Below, in pieces: positions 34,381 through 45,145 of a stretch of DNA of 64,000 nt. The position numbers and the translations under genes were made by a program. Source of the stretch: Acestrorhynchus altus (Eukaryota > Chordata > Actinopteri > Characiformes > Acestrorhynchidae); the NCBI GenBank assembly GCA_034509495.1, contig CM067507.1, positions 13,206,648 to 13,270,647 of the forward strand, in the 5' to 3' direction. Each line of letters starts with the position of its first letter. The stretch's first letter is position 1. The notes beneath the pieces were generated by a model that saw only the letters and a list, made by a program, of their open reading frames with translations, did no database searches and was not told where the DNA came from.

Positions 34381-35315
34381 GCTGATATGACACTTCACCC
34401 AGTCATAGCAGATGTTTGAATGATGATAGCAGTGGATTCACTTATTGCTCAATCCAGTGTTCATGATTCATACCCATTAAGAGCCCCAACCTGCTAGTCA
34501 ACCTCTGTGACTCTTCCAGACTAACTGAAATATGCCAGACACTGCTGTCATGTAACGAGCCCTTATCATGTAAAATCGTGGTTGTAAATATTCTTCATTA
34601 CAGCCCTCTATGTTCATGGGTGAACCGTGTGATGGTGTGACTCTCCTCGCACTGCTTGACAAGACCAAAGTGAACAGCACTTCATTTCATGCCGTCAGTG
34701 TTAATCTATGACCTCTCCCTTCTTCTGCCTGCACTGGCTGCAAAGCACTCCCACAGGATTGCCTGCTGTGAGCCTGCCTGGCTTTGACAGCTGCATTAGG
34801 TTATATGTATAAAGTCAAACAGTGCATTTTTAAATGACAAAAACCACAGGAGACATGAGGGTTCCAGACATCAAGCAGGTTTGGGATCCTTTTTAAGAGA
34901 AGTGTTTTCCAGGAATTCAGGAGATATTGCATTTTTCATCACAGCAGATTGGAGAGAGAGAAAATGTGATGAATATGTCATGTTTCATTTGTTCAGACAA
35001 AGCACTTTGTATAATGGTCATTTTTAATTGAGATGTTTATGCTTGTTTGATGCTTGTACTGATAGAGCTGATTACATATTAACTGTAATATATCACTTTA
35101 CGTTTAATCAAAATCCTGCCTGAATCCATTAAAGCATTTTTATATTTAAATAACAACATCAGAATCGTTTTAAAGCTGCACTGATCAGTAGAAGTGAGAG
35201 TAGAGCCTCTGTCATTGCTGCTCTGGGCTTGAGATGCTGCTAACTGCACTATGGTAACTCTGGTGAAGCAGACAGGACAGTGTTCACAAGAACAATGCAA
35301 TGATATGTGACCGAG
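34381..35315. other. No gene recognised
   Basis: Open frames at 34498-34680 (minus) and 35079-35300 (minus) have no recognisable domain. Confidence 0.3.
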
Positions 35316-35993
35316 TTAACCTTTAAAACCCTAAGCCAATTTTGTGGGATGTTTTTGTAGTGTGACATTTTCACCCAAAAAATTGAAAAGTATTTATAGA
35401 TATTGCCAGATGCCAGATATTGCTATTTTCAGATGTAAAAATTAATAGAATTTAGATATTTATATGAATTTGACCACGTTTTGATAAAAATGTTTTGCTT
35501 GTAAGGATTAATTACACTTTACTCTCAGAACTACTGTTTGAAATGGACCATTTAAGTGTTTTTGAGCAGAAAATGTATTAATTTTAATAAGCTATTTGTA
35601 ATGATTGAGATGGATATTTATAATAACAAGTTCTTCAAAATACTTGACAGTGGTCCAAATATCTGAAAAACTGAAAAAACAAAAAAACTTTTTTTTTATT
35701 TCTGTATGTATCAGTATAAACCCTTCTCAGGGCTTTTATTCTTAAATTTGAAGAAAAAAGCTAACAGTGCCTCCTTTCTCATTTTCCTCTATAACCGAAT
35801 TTCTGTTTGTCAGATCATACAGAGTCTGCATGCAGGTTGAGCATGACATGTGAACAGAGCAGTAAACCTCTTAGACTGGGATTTAATTCAGTTGGAAACT
35901 AGTTAATTTTAGCTGTTGTCTGAGCTGCATTACTCACTGATAATTCATCACATTACGAGGAGTAATTCTAGTAGTTTGTTATATGTGTATCAT
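35316..35993 (-). repeat. Unclassified ~0.7 kb dispersed repeat, copy C (inverted)
   Basis: Reverse complement of the 8036-8750 and 39714-40302 repeat. CCTTTAAAACCCTAAGCCAATTTTGTGGGATGTTT at its left mirrors ACATCCCACAAATTGGCCTAGGG of copy B. TGCATGCAGGTTGAGCATGACATGTGAACAGAGCAGTA at 35829-35866 mirrors the CTGCTCTG..ACATGT..CTTGCATACAG block. Its outer end abuts another repeat at 35994. Confidence 0.6.
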
Positions 35994-36235
35994 ATCAAAT
36001 CAAATCAAAATTTATTTGTATAGTGCTTTTTACAACTGATGTCACAGAGCAGCTTTACAGAAATAAAAATGTGAACAACACATGAAACAAAGGATAAAGA
36101 CATACAAGTGAGTTTTCAGCCTAGACTTAAAGTTTGAGACTGTCTCACATCCCAAACACTGTCTGCAAGGTTATTCCAGAGCTGGGGGGCTTTGTAAGAA
36201 AAGACCCTTCCCCCTGCTGAAAAGAGTGAATTGTA
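35994..36235 (-). repeat. Dispersed teleost repeat with AAATTTATTTGTATAG tail (inverted)
   Basis: AAATCAAAATTTATTTGTATAGTGC followed by GAGCAGCTTTACAG, then TTATTCCAGAGCTGGGGGGC. Its reverse complement is homologous to 44975-45145 (GTAAAAACTGCTTTGC..TATACAAATAAATTAG). The family is common in fish, but I cannot name it safely. Confidence 0.55.
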
Positions 36236-36244
36236 GATGTTGTC

Positions 36245-36660
36245 TGAGCTGGATAACTCAAGGATTCAATTAGACTTTATTGTCACTCACATCTCATGTT
36301 ACATGAGGTGGAACAAAATTATTTACTCAAAATTATTTACTCCCAGTTTCTGAAAAACAAAAAAACAAAAAACAATTTATATGAAATCAAAAGTATGTAA
36401 AGATATGGGAAGGAGATACAATAACAATAAATAATCTAAATAAGGTGCAGTAAACAGCAATCTGAACAAGAGTCACAGTTGTGATCAGATGTGTGTGCAT
36501 GAAGCAGGTTATGAGTAAGAGAAGAAAAGAGCAACATGAATAAAGTGGTTTTTTTTTCAGTCTAGTGGTCTACAACCTCATGCCTGATGGAAACAGGGCA
36601 AAAAGTGTGTGTGCTGGGTGAGTGGGGTCCTTCATGATGTAGGTGGCCAACGTGGTTATA
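36245..36660 (-). mobile_element. 3' end of a non-LTR retrotransposon (L2/CR1-like), minus strand
   Basis: Minus-strand translation near 36560-36655 gives IMKDPTHPAHTLFALFPSGM followed, after a stop, by TTRLKK. This matches the end of L2/CR1-type LINE proteins. A 3' untranslated region with GTGCAGTAAACAGCAATCTG and TTTATTGTCACTCACA words follows. Related to the copy at 15575-16160. Confidence 0.65.
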
Positions 36661-36662
36661 TA

Positions 36663-36757
36663 TGGTATGCCTTGTGTCTTGTTTTGGTATATGTATCATA
36701 TGTATTGTCTCTGTGGGTTTCTCTGCTCCTGCATAATGAAGCCTAGAATACAGCATG
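36663..36757 (-). repeat. Fragment of the ~0.7 kb repeat family (end piece)
   Basis: CCTGCATAATGAAGCCTAGAATACAGCATG mirrors the CTGTTTTCTAGGCTTCATGACTCAGG edge of copies A and B. The following Tc1 element is inserted right at its outer edge. Confidence 0.4.
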
Positions 36758-36759
36758 TA

Positions 36760-37621
36760 TAGTGGGGCAAAAAAAGTATTTAGTCAACCACTGATTATGG
36801 AAGTTCTCCTACTCCCTACTGAGGGAGGTCTGTAATTTCATCATCAGTACACATCAACTATGAGAGACCAAATGAGAAAAAATATCACATTGTAGGATTT
36901 TTAAAGGATTTATTTGTAAATTACGGTGGAAAACAAGTATTTGGTCAATAACAAAAATTCAACTCAATATTTGAGTTGACAGGCCCAGACATGTACTGGC
37001 TTAAGCAGGATGAGTCCCTCTCGGTGTGCATTTCTTTGTTACTTTGGTCCCAGCTTTCTGCAGGTCATTCATCAGGTCCCCCCTTGTAGTTCTGGGATTT
37101 TTGCTCTCCTTTCTCGTGATCATTTTGATTCCATGGGATGAGATCTTACGTGGGGCCCCAGATCGAGGGAGATTATCAATGGTCATTTTTTTTTACAATT
37201 GCTCCCTCTGGTCTAAAATTTTCTTCCTGATGTCCTTCGACAGCTCTTTGGTCTTGGCCATGGTTGAGTTTGGAGTTTGACTGTTTGAGGCTGTGGACAG
37301 GTGTCTTTTATACAGAGAATGAGGTCAAACAGGTGCCATTAATACAGGTAATACAAGTGGAGGACAGAAGAATTTCTTAAAGAAGAAATTACAGGTCAGT
37401 GAGAGCCAGAAATCATGATTGTTTGTGGGTGACCAAATACTTTACATAATTTACAAAAACATTCTTTAAAAATCTTACAATGTGATTTCCTGGATTTTTT
37501 TTCTCATTTTATCTCTTATAGTTGAAGTGTACCTATGATAAAAATTACAGACCTCCCTCATCTTTCTAAGTAGGAGAACTTGTACAATCAGTGGTTTACT
37601 AAATACTTTTTTGCCCCACTG
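36760..37621 (-). mobile_element. Internally deleted Tc1-like element with both ends and TA duplication
   Basis: An 862-bp element of the same family as 48683-50287. Left end TAGTGGGGCAAAAAAAGTATTT (first C mutated to T), right end ACTTTTTTGCCCCACTG, flanked by TA at 36758-36759 and 37622-37623. Long inverted repeats of nearly 200 bp are present but diverged. On the minus strand only the transposase N-terminus remains: the start is complementary to about 37260 (MAKTKELSKDIRKKILD, then a stop). A piece reads TIDNLPRSGAPRKISSHGIK and DLMNDLQKAGTKVTK down to about 37030. The catalytic domain is wholly deleted. Such copies could once have been moved by transposase from a full-length sibling. Confidence 0.85.
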
Positions 37622-37623
37622 TA

Positions 37624-38829
37624 ACTGCCCACAAAGAGGGGATCTTGGGTTCTAAGAGTTAAAGATAAGTTAAAGCAAGTAGGGTGTAAACAGCTTAATG
37701 TAGTACAAACATTCCCATGCTTTATAATTTAGGTCTTTATTTGGGACAATACTCTCTTATCAATAACACATTTGCGATCATCTGCAAACTGGGAGAGGAG
37801 ATGAACATTAAAGCTGCCTGAAGGCCAAAGCATCTCACCTCAGATTATTTCATTTTTCCACACAGCTGTTCAATCTATGGCTTTATCAAAACAGATGGAT
37901 AGATAATCACCTAGTGTTCCTCCCACATGGAGAAAAGGAGAATGTTTCTGCTGTGCAGCTCTCTGCAGATGTCTGTGGCTTTTAATGAGTCTCATCACTG
38001 CAATGACAGTATGTGAGGAGTGGGTGGATGGCACATTTGCACATAATGCCTTAAAGCAGAGTACCATCTCAGTGTTTGCATTTTGAAATGTAAAGAAACT
38101 AGAAACTTTAAGGTCTAGGTTTCTGAACAGGTTTTGATGCAGTCGATGACGTAATGACACTATCCACCAACTTAATTTCAGATGTAAAAAATTCATACCA
38201 TTGCTAGATTTTTCAAGTTTGGAAATGATATATAGTATTGTGATATCTTGGGAAAAAGTCAAGATTGTGTGGGTATTTCAGCACATGGTGATTGACAATA
38301 GTGTGGCCAATGCAACATAAACAAGGCCACAGAAGATGGGCTTTTTTAAAGCTTTTAAAGGTTTTCTGGCATAATTTGCACTTTGAATCTATAAGAGACG
38401 GCAAGGGTCAGTGTGAATAATTCAACAGGGAAAGTCAAAGTCAGTCATGTAAATGTGATTCAAGCAATACTAGCAGATTTTGGCAAAATATTACAAACTA
38501 TATAAAAATATCTTCATCTCCATGCTGTGCTTAGTGGCTCAGACATCCAGTCACAGAAGGCAAGGGAAGGGACGTTCTCAAACCTCTGTAATGGGTTTTT
38601 ATTACAGTCCACAGTTAAACAATATTTTAAAAAGAGCTTTAGATTTGTGGATTGGGCTAAAAAAAATGGTTATATTTAGATTTAGACTACAGTAGTACTA
38701 CAGTAGTTAAAGTTTAAAGACTCCCTGCTGATAAAAACCCTGCCTTTTAATCAAGTTGATCAGCTTAGTTTTTTATGGTATATTTAGTTTGATATCTCAA
38801 CTGGTCTACAAACATTATCAGGAAAGGTA
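37624..38829. other. No gene recognised
   Basis: Open frames at 37870-38404 (minus) and 38480-38695 have no recognisable domain. Confidence 0.3.
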
Positions 38830-39300
38830 GACAACCAGTACGTCAACCAGAAATGTTGATGGACAGTAATGTTGAGGGATCATATATAAGAGGAGCATTC
38901 AACACAGCTGGGACATGATTATGAAGGGCCAGACACAGCTGGGATTGGGCAGAGACAAGACACATGTGCTAAGAAGCACGTGGGAACTAAACAAGTACAC
39001 GATATGTGACACATTGGTTGACCAGCATGCCAAGCATGACCACGGTTGTTGACCACGGTTTTGGACAGAAAGACCAAGCTGGTTTAACAGCAATACCTTA
39101 ACAGTCAACCAGCAATGAGTTGCATGACCAAGCATGACCAATATTAAATTCAACACACATTGTGCTGGTCAGGAGCTTTCTAACTAAATGGTTGAGCAGC
39201 ATAGGGTATATTTTGCTTGGATGACCTTTTCAACTATCTAGTCCAGTAGAAACCAGCTACCAGAAAAGGCTGGTCTTCTGCTGGATTTTTTTTAGCAGGG
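38830..39300. repeat. Unclassified repeat built of GACCAGC/ACCAGC words
   Basis: Many copies in both orientations of AACCAG, GTTGACCAGCATG, CAAGCATGACCA and their inverses. This is a type of low-order repeat remembered from fish genomes, where units read in either direction. Between them lies a fragment of repeat family P (38901-38992). Confidence 0.55.
38901..38992 (+). repeat. Unclassified plus-strand repeat family P, copy 2 (short)
   Basis: ACACAGCTGGGATTGGGCAGAGACAAGACACATGTGCTAAGAAGCACGTGGGAACTAAAC matches the right half of copies 3 and 4 (ACACAGCTGGGAATGGGAGG..AGACACATGCTCAGAAGCATGGGGAAC). Confidence 0.6.
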
Positions 39301-39713
39301 CTTTGTCCTGTCATGCGTGCTACTCCAGTGAACAAGCAAAGTGGGAGCTGATTGACTGCAGTACTGTCACTGCTTTATATGTTGGCTGATGGCAGAGGGC
39401 TTGGCTATGCTTCACAAGCTCTCAAGGTCACTTGTTGCAGGAGCATCCAGTTTTGTCAGGTAGGTTTCTACTGTGTATTTACTATAATGTTCTAGTACAG
39501 GTATTAACCTGGTGATGTGCAAAAATGACGGAGACTAGGAAATGTGACCTTGCTTTGCTTTTGAACATAAAAGCTAAAATATACCATAATCACAAATATA
39601 CAAAGGTTTCTTCACAGATTAGAGTACTTAGACCTTGAATATTTGTTGTAGTGCTTCATGGCCTATTCAGAGTCTTTTATATGAACTCTGAGATCCCCAC
39701 TTTGTGGTTGCTG
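39301..39713. other. No gene recognised
   Basis: Nothing recognised. Confidence 0.3.
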
Positions 39714-40302
39714 TTTTCTAGGCTTCATGACTCAGGATTAGAGTAACCTATAGGCATGATGCACATATCATTAAAAGTAGAAGACCCCCATACCCTGTCA
39801 TAGTAGTCAGATCATGTGTGATGAACTGAGTGAGTAATCCAGCTTGGAATCAGAAAAATTCACTTGATTCAAACTGAATTAAATCCCAGTTAAATGCCAA
39901 AGGAGCCTTCCAGTGCATGTGTACTGCTCTGTCCACATGTACATGTTTAACTTGCATACAGACTCTAACTGATCAGTGAGAGAATGGATTACTATTAATA
40001 TCTATGTCAATCTAATCATTACAAATAATTCTTTCATTTCAAATCCCATTTTTGGAGATGTTGTTAGTTGGATGTTGTTTTGGAGTGTTGTTAGTCCTTA
40101 TAAGCGAAACAAAATTGAATCTTCTAAAAAATGATAGGTGCTAGTAAATGTTTAACCAATATATGGTTTAAATCATACAAAAATTTAAATTATCTTAATT
40201 TTTACATCTCAAATAAAGACAAATTCAAGGATTTTGTTGAATAAAATTACATCAAACTATGTAAACATCCCACAAATTGGCCTAGGGTTGTAAAGGTTAA
40301 AT
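39714..40302 (+). repeat. Unclassified ~0.7 kb dispersed repeat, copy B
   Basis: Same orientation and landmark order as 8036-8750: CTGTTTTCTAGGCTTCATGACTCAGG at the left, CTGCTCTGTCCACATGTACATG and GACTCTAACTGATCAGTGAGAG in the middle (39926-39985), ACATCAAACTATGTAAACATCCCACAAATTGG at the right (40250-40281). Confidence 0.65.
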
Positions 40303-41499
40303 ATTTTGGGCAATTATCATACACAGCTTTGGCAAAGGCTTCACTAGTAGAGTCACTTAAATACCATATTAGATCATTTGACCAGAGGCAGAACTTTGCT
40401 CACAAACTAGCTCACGAGTGTGAGGAATTTTTTCCCCTTGCCACCTCCCACCTCCCTGACCAACTGCCTTTGGGGGAAATGTATGGCCAGCCATAAAGGT
40501 CCTTGTTAATGTACAAGAAAGGGACAATCGTTCATTTATGAGTGCTTTGTAATTCTGATTGCACTATTATTCTCCATCTGACACTAATATAGGGTAAAGT
40601 CAGCATAAATGGGATCTTTGAGAGTATTTCTTATTCTATTTTTGGTCTGTCATTTATCATTATAAGGTGCAGCCTTTGAAAATTTCTTGTTGATAGTGTG
40701 CTTGTCAGTGTTTTGTTGTCCTTGTCTTGAAGACAACGGGATCTGTTATACTTTCCTAACAAGATCTGTCATAGTTTCTTATCCTTCTTATCCTTGCATA
40801 CTGCCCCCCTCTTTGGACTCCAGTGTGTGTCAAGCTTCTGATGATTAGATCACTTTCAATGAGAATTCCAATGTTGCTCATTTCCAGGTAAATAAAAATA
40901 CAGGACTACTGGAGCCTACTAGTACTAGCACACTGAAAAGAATATTTTCCCCAGTAAATATTGTGTTTTTTTACCCTGTAAACATTTTCTCTGGAAAACC
41001 ATATTCAAAAGAATACAATACACTGTTTATTGAAATGTGATTTTACAGTTGTCACAATTCTGTATATTGCACTCTGGTTTTGTAACCCTGCCTGACTAAT
41101 CATTTTAGCCCTTGTTTAACCCATGTCAGTTTTAGTTGCCAGTCCTTTTAATTAAACTCTATTCTCCCTTTATACATCCACAAGTTTCTGGTACATTCAG
41201 CCAACATTAGAACAAGAAGTTCCTGTATAAATAGAAAGATTATCTGTTTTTAATAGCTTTAGAGTTCAATGTAAACAAAATTATACATAAAATAAAAGTA
41301 CATTTTTTTAAATTTTACAAAAAAAAGTGCCTTTGTTATCTGGATATATCACTTGTAACAGCATAAACATATGTGAAAGATATATTGGTATTCACCCTGA
41401 TTTATAAGCTGAGATATGGCCTTTTTAGGAACATCAATATGTTGGTTGCCTGTTTTTTAATTTTCTGGTGCTTCTGCTAGTTACGACTGTTTGTGAGTT
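40303..41499. other. No gene recognised
   Basis: Gene-free; nothing recognised. Confidence 0.35.
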
Positions 41500-41800
41500 A
41501 TTTGGCCATTCATTGTGTCAAATTTGCTCAAGGTGGTTGAGGTTGGCTTGGTGATGCTGATTGGACCACAATATTGGAAGTGTCACAGATTCTTAATTGG
41601 ATTGAGACCTGAATGTTGACCATTGTTGACCACCTTATGCTCAGATCATTGTCTTCCTGAAAAGTAAAGTTCCTGCATAGTTTAATTTTCAGTAGATTGT
41701 AACAAGTTGGCTTTATATTTTGATTCATTTTTAACAGATTGTCAGTCCCTGCTGAAGAAAAGCATCCCTGTAACACAATGCCACCCAAGTAGTGTTAGGT
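41500..41800 (-). mobile_element. Tc1-family transposase fragment, minus strand
   Basis: The minus-strand frame 41788-41528 reads GGIVLQGCFSSAGTDNLLKM, then LCRNFTFQEDNDLS with the second catalytic Asp. A decayed WSTMVNIQVSIQLRI stretch follows where SPDLNPIENLW is expected. This is the middle to late part of a Tc1 transposase. Confidence 0.6.
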
Positions 41801-42449
41801 TTGTGCCACACATACCATTTATAATTATAGCCAAAAAGAACAAGTCTTTTCCAACCACAAAAACATATTGAATTCAGTCACTCAGTCACTTTCTGCGAAG
41901 CTCCAGATGTGCTTTAATGTGTTTTTTTTTTTTTCTTCAGCAGTATCTACTTTCTAAACCCCCTACCGTACAGGCCATAACAGAGCTCTTTTACATAATT
42001 GACTTGGGCACATTTACCTCAATCCCAGCCTCTAACATTCTTAGCTCCTGCAAAGTAATTGTTGACTTCTTTATGGCTTCTCTCAAAAGTCTGCAGCTTG
42101 CTTCCTGCTCTCTTGTTTTGAGGAATGGCAGTCTAAAAAGCTCCATAATATAATGCAGATTCCTTTTTCTTGCAATTTATCCAGCAGTTCCCACTGGGAT
42201 TTTCAAACAATTGCAGTTTTTTGTAGCCCATTTCATTCTTTTAAATACCACTACAGTCTCAGAATTATTCAACCTCCTGAAAAGAATCAATTATAACATT
42301 TGCAAATCATATGTTGTCTTCAGCACAACTGATGCGACTAATGTGAAACATCAAATACCTAGATTGTCTAGGAGTTGACTGTTCACTGTGATGTTTGACT
42401 GCATGTTCGAAATACGGAAGAAATAAATATGTGTCAATGACTGATTTTG
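41801..42449. other. Probably decayed mobile-element sequence; no gene
   Basis: The stretch between two minus-strand Tc1 scraps may belong to them, but no block could be aligned by eye. Confidence 0.25.
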
Positions 42450-42800
42450 ACTGAGGGAAAGGTTTTCTAACTCATCCATGCAGAATTCTTTCAGCTGTTA
42501 GATGTTTTGAGGGGGTTCTTGCATGCACAACATGTTACAAATAACCCTACAGCATCTCAGTAGGATTACAATCTGGGCAATGACTTGTTCTTGTACTCAG
42601 ATTCTATGTTTGTATTGTGCCAGACATGTCTTCTGTTACTGTGTCCAAATGATGCCAGAAGTTATTATTATTGTGTCCTGTGACTTTTGCCACGTTCATG
42701 GAAGCTAAAATATGCCGACCTGACCTGTGGGGGTTTCCTGCATTGAATTTGGATGTGATTTCTGATACAGTTGCTTTGTTTACTAGCATGTACACTAGCT
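42450..42800 (-). mobile_element. Tc1-family fragment, minus strand
   Basis: The minus strand shows an N-terminal-domain scrap (TSKFNAGNPHRSGRHILASM at about 42690-42760). After a deletion comes the C-terminal block CNPTEMLWGYL..VHARTPSKHLTAERILHG (about 42475-42580). Same family as the scrap at 14480-14640. Confidence 0.5.
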
Positions 42801-43347
42801 AGACACTGCCAGTCATGATCATTACCACCCACTGCACTGTCCAGTGTGGGTGGTAATGCCTTCTATAACATACTTCCTGTACACCATAACACTGTGGATC
42901 AAGGAATATTATATGCCCTCACAACTTCAGAAAATGAATGTCCCATCCATCTGGAACTGATTAGCAGGCTTCATTTGAACACTGGTAATTCATTTTGCCA
43001 ATTGAGTCCTCTGAGGTAATGACCAATTTACATACTGCTTTCCTATTTTGACACGTTATTACAATTTATTCATCTGAAGTAAGATTTAAGGCATCAGATT
43101 GATAAGAGATGAATAGAACTTATTCTATAGAAAATAATATTGTGATGCCTCATAGCAGAGTGTTGTGCAATATGGCCTAATCGACACATTTATACAGGCA
43201 GCCAAATTTGCCAGCAGCTATATTCCCTCTTTCAGCTCCCAGAATCAGCCTGTGTTTGAACTCTTCACATGCTTTTATATCTCATGATCCATCCTGCTGT
43301 GTGTATACACTCGGAGGAGATAAACACACACTGACACATCTCCATAT

Positions 43348-43348
<1 letters not shown>
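42801..43348. other. No gene recognised
   Basis: CACCCACTGCACTGTCCAGTGTGGGTGG at 42826-42853 can form a hairpin; otherwise nothing recognised. Confidence 0.35.
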
Positions 43349-43398
<50 letters not shown>

Positions 43399-43408
43399 CA
43401 CACACACA
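43349..43408. repeat. (CA)n microsatellite
   Basis: CA array with one AA interruption near 43383. Confidence 0.97.
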
Positions 43409-43489
43409 AACTGTATTATCTGTATTATCAGTCATAGAAATGGTGCGCACTGATTCACATATGTACCCACGTCACGTAACACTGATGAT

Positions 43490-43775
43490 CGGGCTTGCCT
43501 TCACCACATTAATTATGCATACAGTCACAACAGTGGCAGTTTGCTCCATACATAACCACTACTTTTTCTTCCTGGACCAGGGAGAAGTGTGAAGGACTTG
43601 ATTTCCCATGGGTGCTGTAGCATCTTAGCCTTGCTGTGTGCAAATATCTATTTCTCCAGCAGAAATAGATATTTTCCCCATAAAAAGCTTTATTGTATGG
43701 AAACAGCTATTAAAACAGATGACATTTTCAAAGACATAATTACAATGTTTATGATTAACTAGCACACACTGCAAA
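43490..43775. promoter_or_regulatory. Candidate conserved non-coding element with a perfect hairpin
   Basis: Non-repetitive segment with CATTAATTATGCATAC near 43508 and a perfect hairpin at 43642-43674: 14-bp arms AAATATCTATTTCT / AGAAATAGATATTT around CCAGC. No conservation was tested. Confidence 0.25.
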
Positions 43776-43780
43776 CATAT

Positions 43781-43855
43781 TGTGTGTGTTTGTGTGCGTG
43801 TGTGCGTGCGTGTGTGTGCGTGCATGCGTGTGCGTGTGTGTATGTGTGTGTGTGG
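43781..43855. repeat. (TG/CG)n microsatellite
   Basis: Mixed TGTGTG / TGCGTG array; alternating purine-pyrimidine throughout and so prone to Z-DNA. Confidence 0.95.
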
Positions 43856-44974
43856 GTACATATATATACAGAATGTACAGAATACTCAGTAGATTGAACA
43901 CCAAACACAGTGCCTCATCTGGGCTTTGCTAAATGGACCCTAGAATACTCGCAAGAATGGCATTGTCTTATTAGTTACTGTACCAGTTGTTTTCCCATGA
44001 TTCCATGAAGCCATGGACCTCAGTTGTCAGAAATATACTGTGCCTGCTGGTGGTGGTTCCATACTGGTTTGGAATGCTTTCTTATGGCCTAGATTGGGTG
44101 TTTCAGTGTTTCACTGCTTGGCAACCATTTGCAGCCTTTCATGGACTTAATGTAGCCCCACTTTATATGGTTATATGTCAGGCTTCCCAGTGGGTTTTCA
44201 GACTGACTGACCATAAATGTGTTAGATCACAAAAGTGGTTCAGTTTGATCTGTGATGGAAAGAGGGTGAAAGGCTTAGGTGGGCCATCTGCAGTGTGGTT
44301 GGGGACTCTCGTATCTGTTCAGAGTGCCATCAGTCTAGAGATAAGCAATTCCCCTTTAAACCCCTTATCAGCTAACAGAGAGAAAGGTGTTTTAATTAAC
44401 TGCACCGCCCACTACTTGTTTTCTTGATGGTTTAATACTGCATCTGAAGTCGTAATCTCAAAGACAGGTGTGGAGAGCAGGCAGCCCTTAAGTGCCTTCC
44501 ATCTGAAACAGTCTATTGTGAAATTCTGGAAATGAATGAATGCCAGGCTTCCTCTTGGCACTTGGCATGTTGATGGGTATGCAGGTTTTTGGAAGGGGTG
44601 AGGGACAGCACTATACTTGCAGGGAGTATGGATGCAATGTTATGGAAATTTTGGATCCAGTGTTAAATGTTGTATTTAAATGTGCACATGTATATGGAAC
44701 ATTCATAGACTTAATAAGTAGCTCTCTAGGTGTGAAATGGCCTTAAATATTATAATATGTCTTATAATAGTACACTAACTCTTTTTTTGTTTAACAAAAT
44801 ATATATTGGTGGAGATGGCCAAGCACATCTAAATGTGGGGGCAACATGGTCCTCCATCGGCAGTCCTATAGCAAAAATGTGTGGGATACAATTGGACATG
44901 CCATCAACACTCCATCCCACTGCAAAATATGCAGGAACTGAGTGAGAATATTTAAGCTGCACGAGTTAGATTTT
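43856..44974. other. No gene supported; long open frame at 43987-44427
   Basis: A 146-codon plus-strand frame (43987-44427) has an aromatic-rich N-terminal half, with no recognisable domain, and its composition matches the surrounding sequence. I do not call it a gene. A related-looking open stretch at 44757-44945 has no recognisable domain either. Confidence 0.3.
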
Positions 44975-45145
44975 GACAGAACACAATTAGGAACCTCTAC
45001 AATAGAGGAGGATGGGTCCCCCCTCATAAACCCAAGGTTTCTTCCTCCAGCTCAGAGGGAGTTTTTTCTTGATACTGTTGATCTATTTTGATCTCGTAAA
45101 AACTGCTTTGCAACATCAGTTTTAATAAAAGTGATATACAAATAA
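44975..45145 (+). repeat. Dispersed teleost repeat, 3' end orientation
   Basis: GAGGATGGGTCCCCCCTCATAAACCCAAGGTTTCTTCC, then GGGAGTTTTTTCTTG and ACTGCTTTGC..TATACAAATAAATTAG. This layout is common in fish genomes as the 3' end of a retroelement-like repeat, and the tail is homologous to the inverted copy at 35994-36235. Confidence 0.6.

Noticed and set aside
43987..44427. 146-codon open frame with a hydrophobic start
   Set aside because: No recognisable domain, no splice or promoter context, composition like its surroundings.
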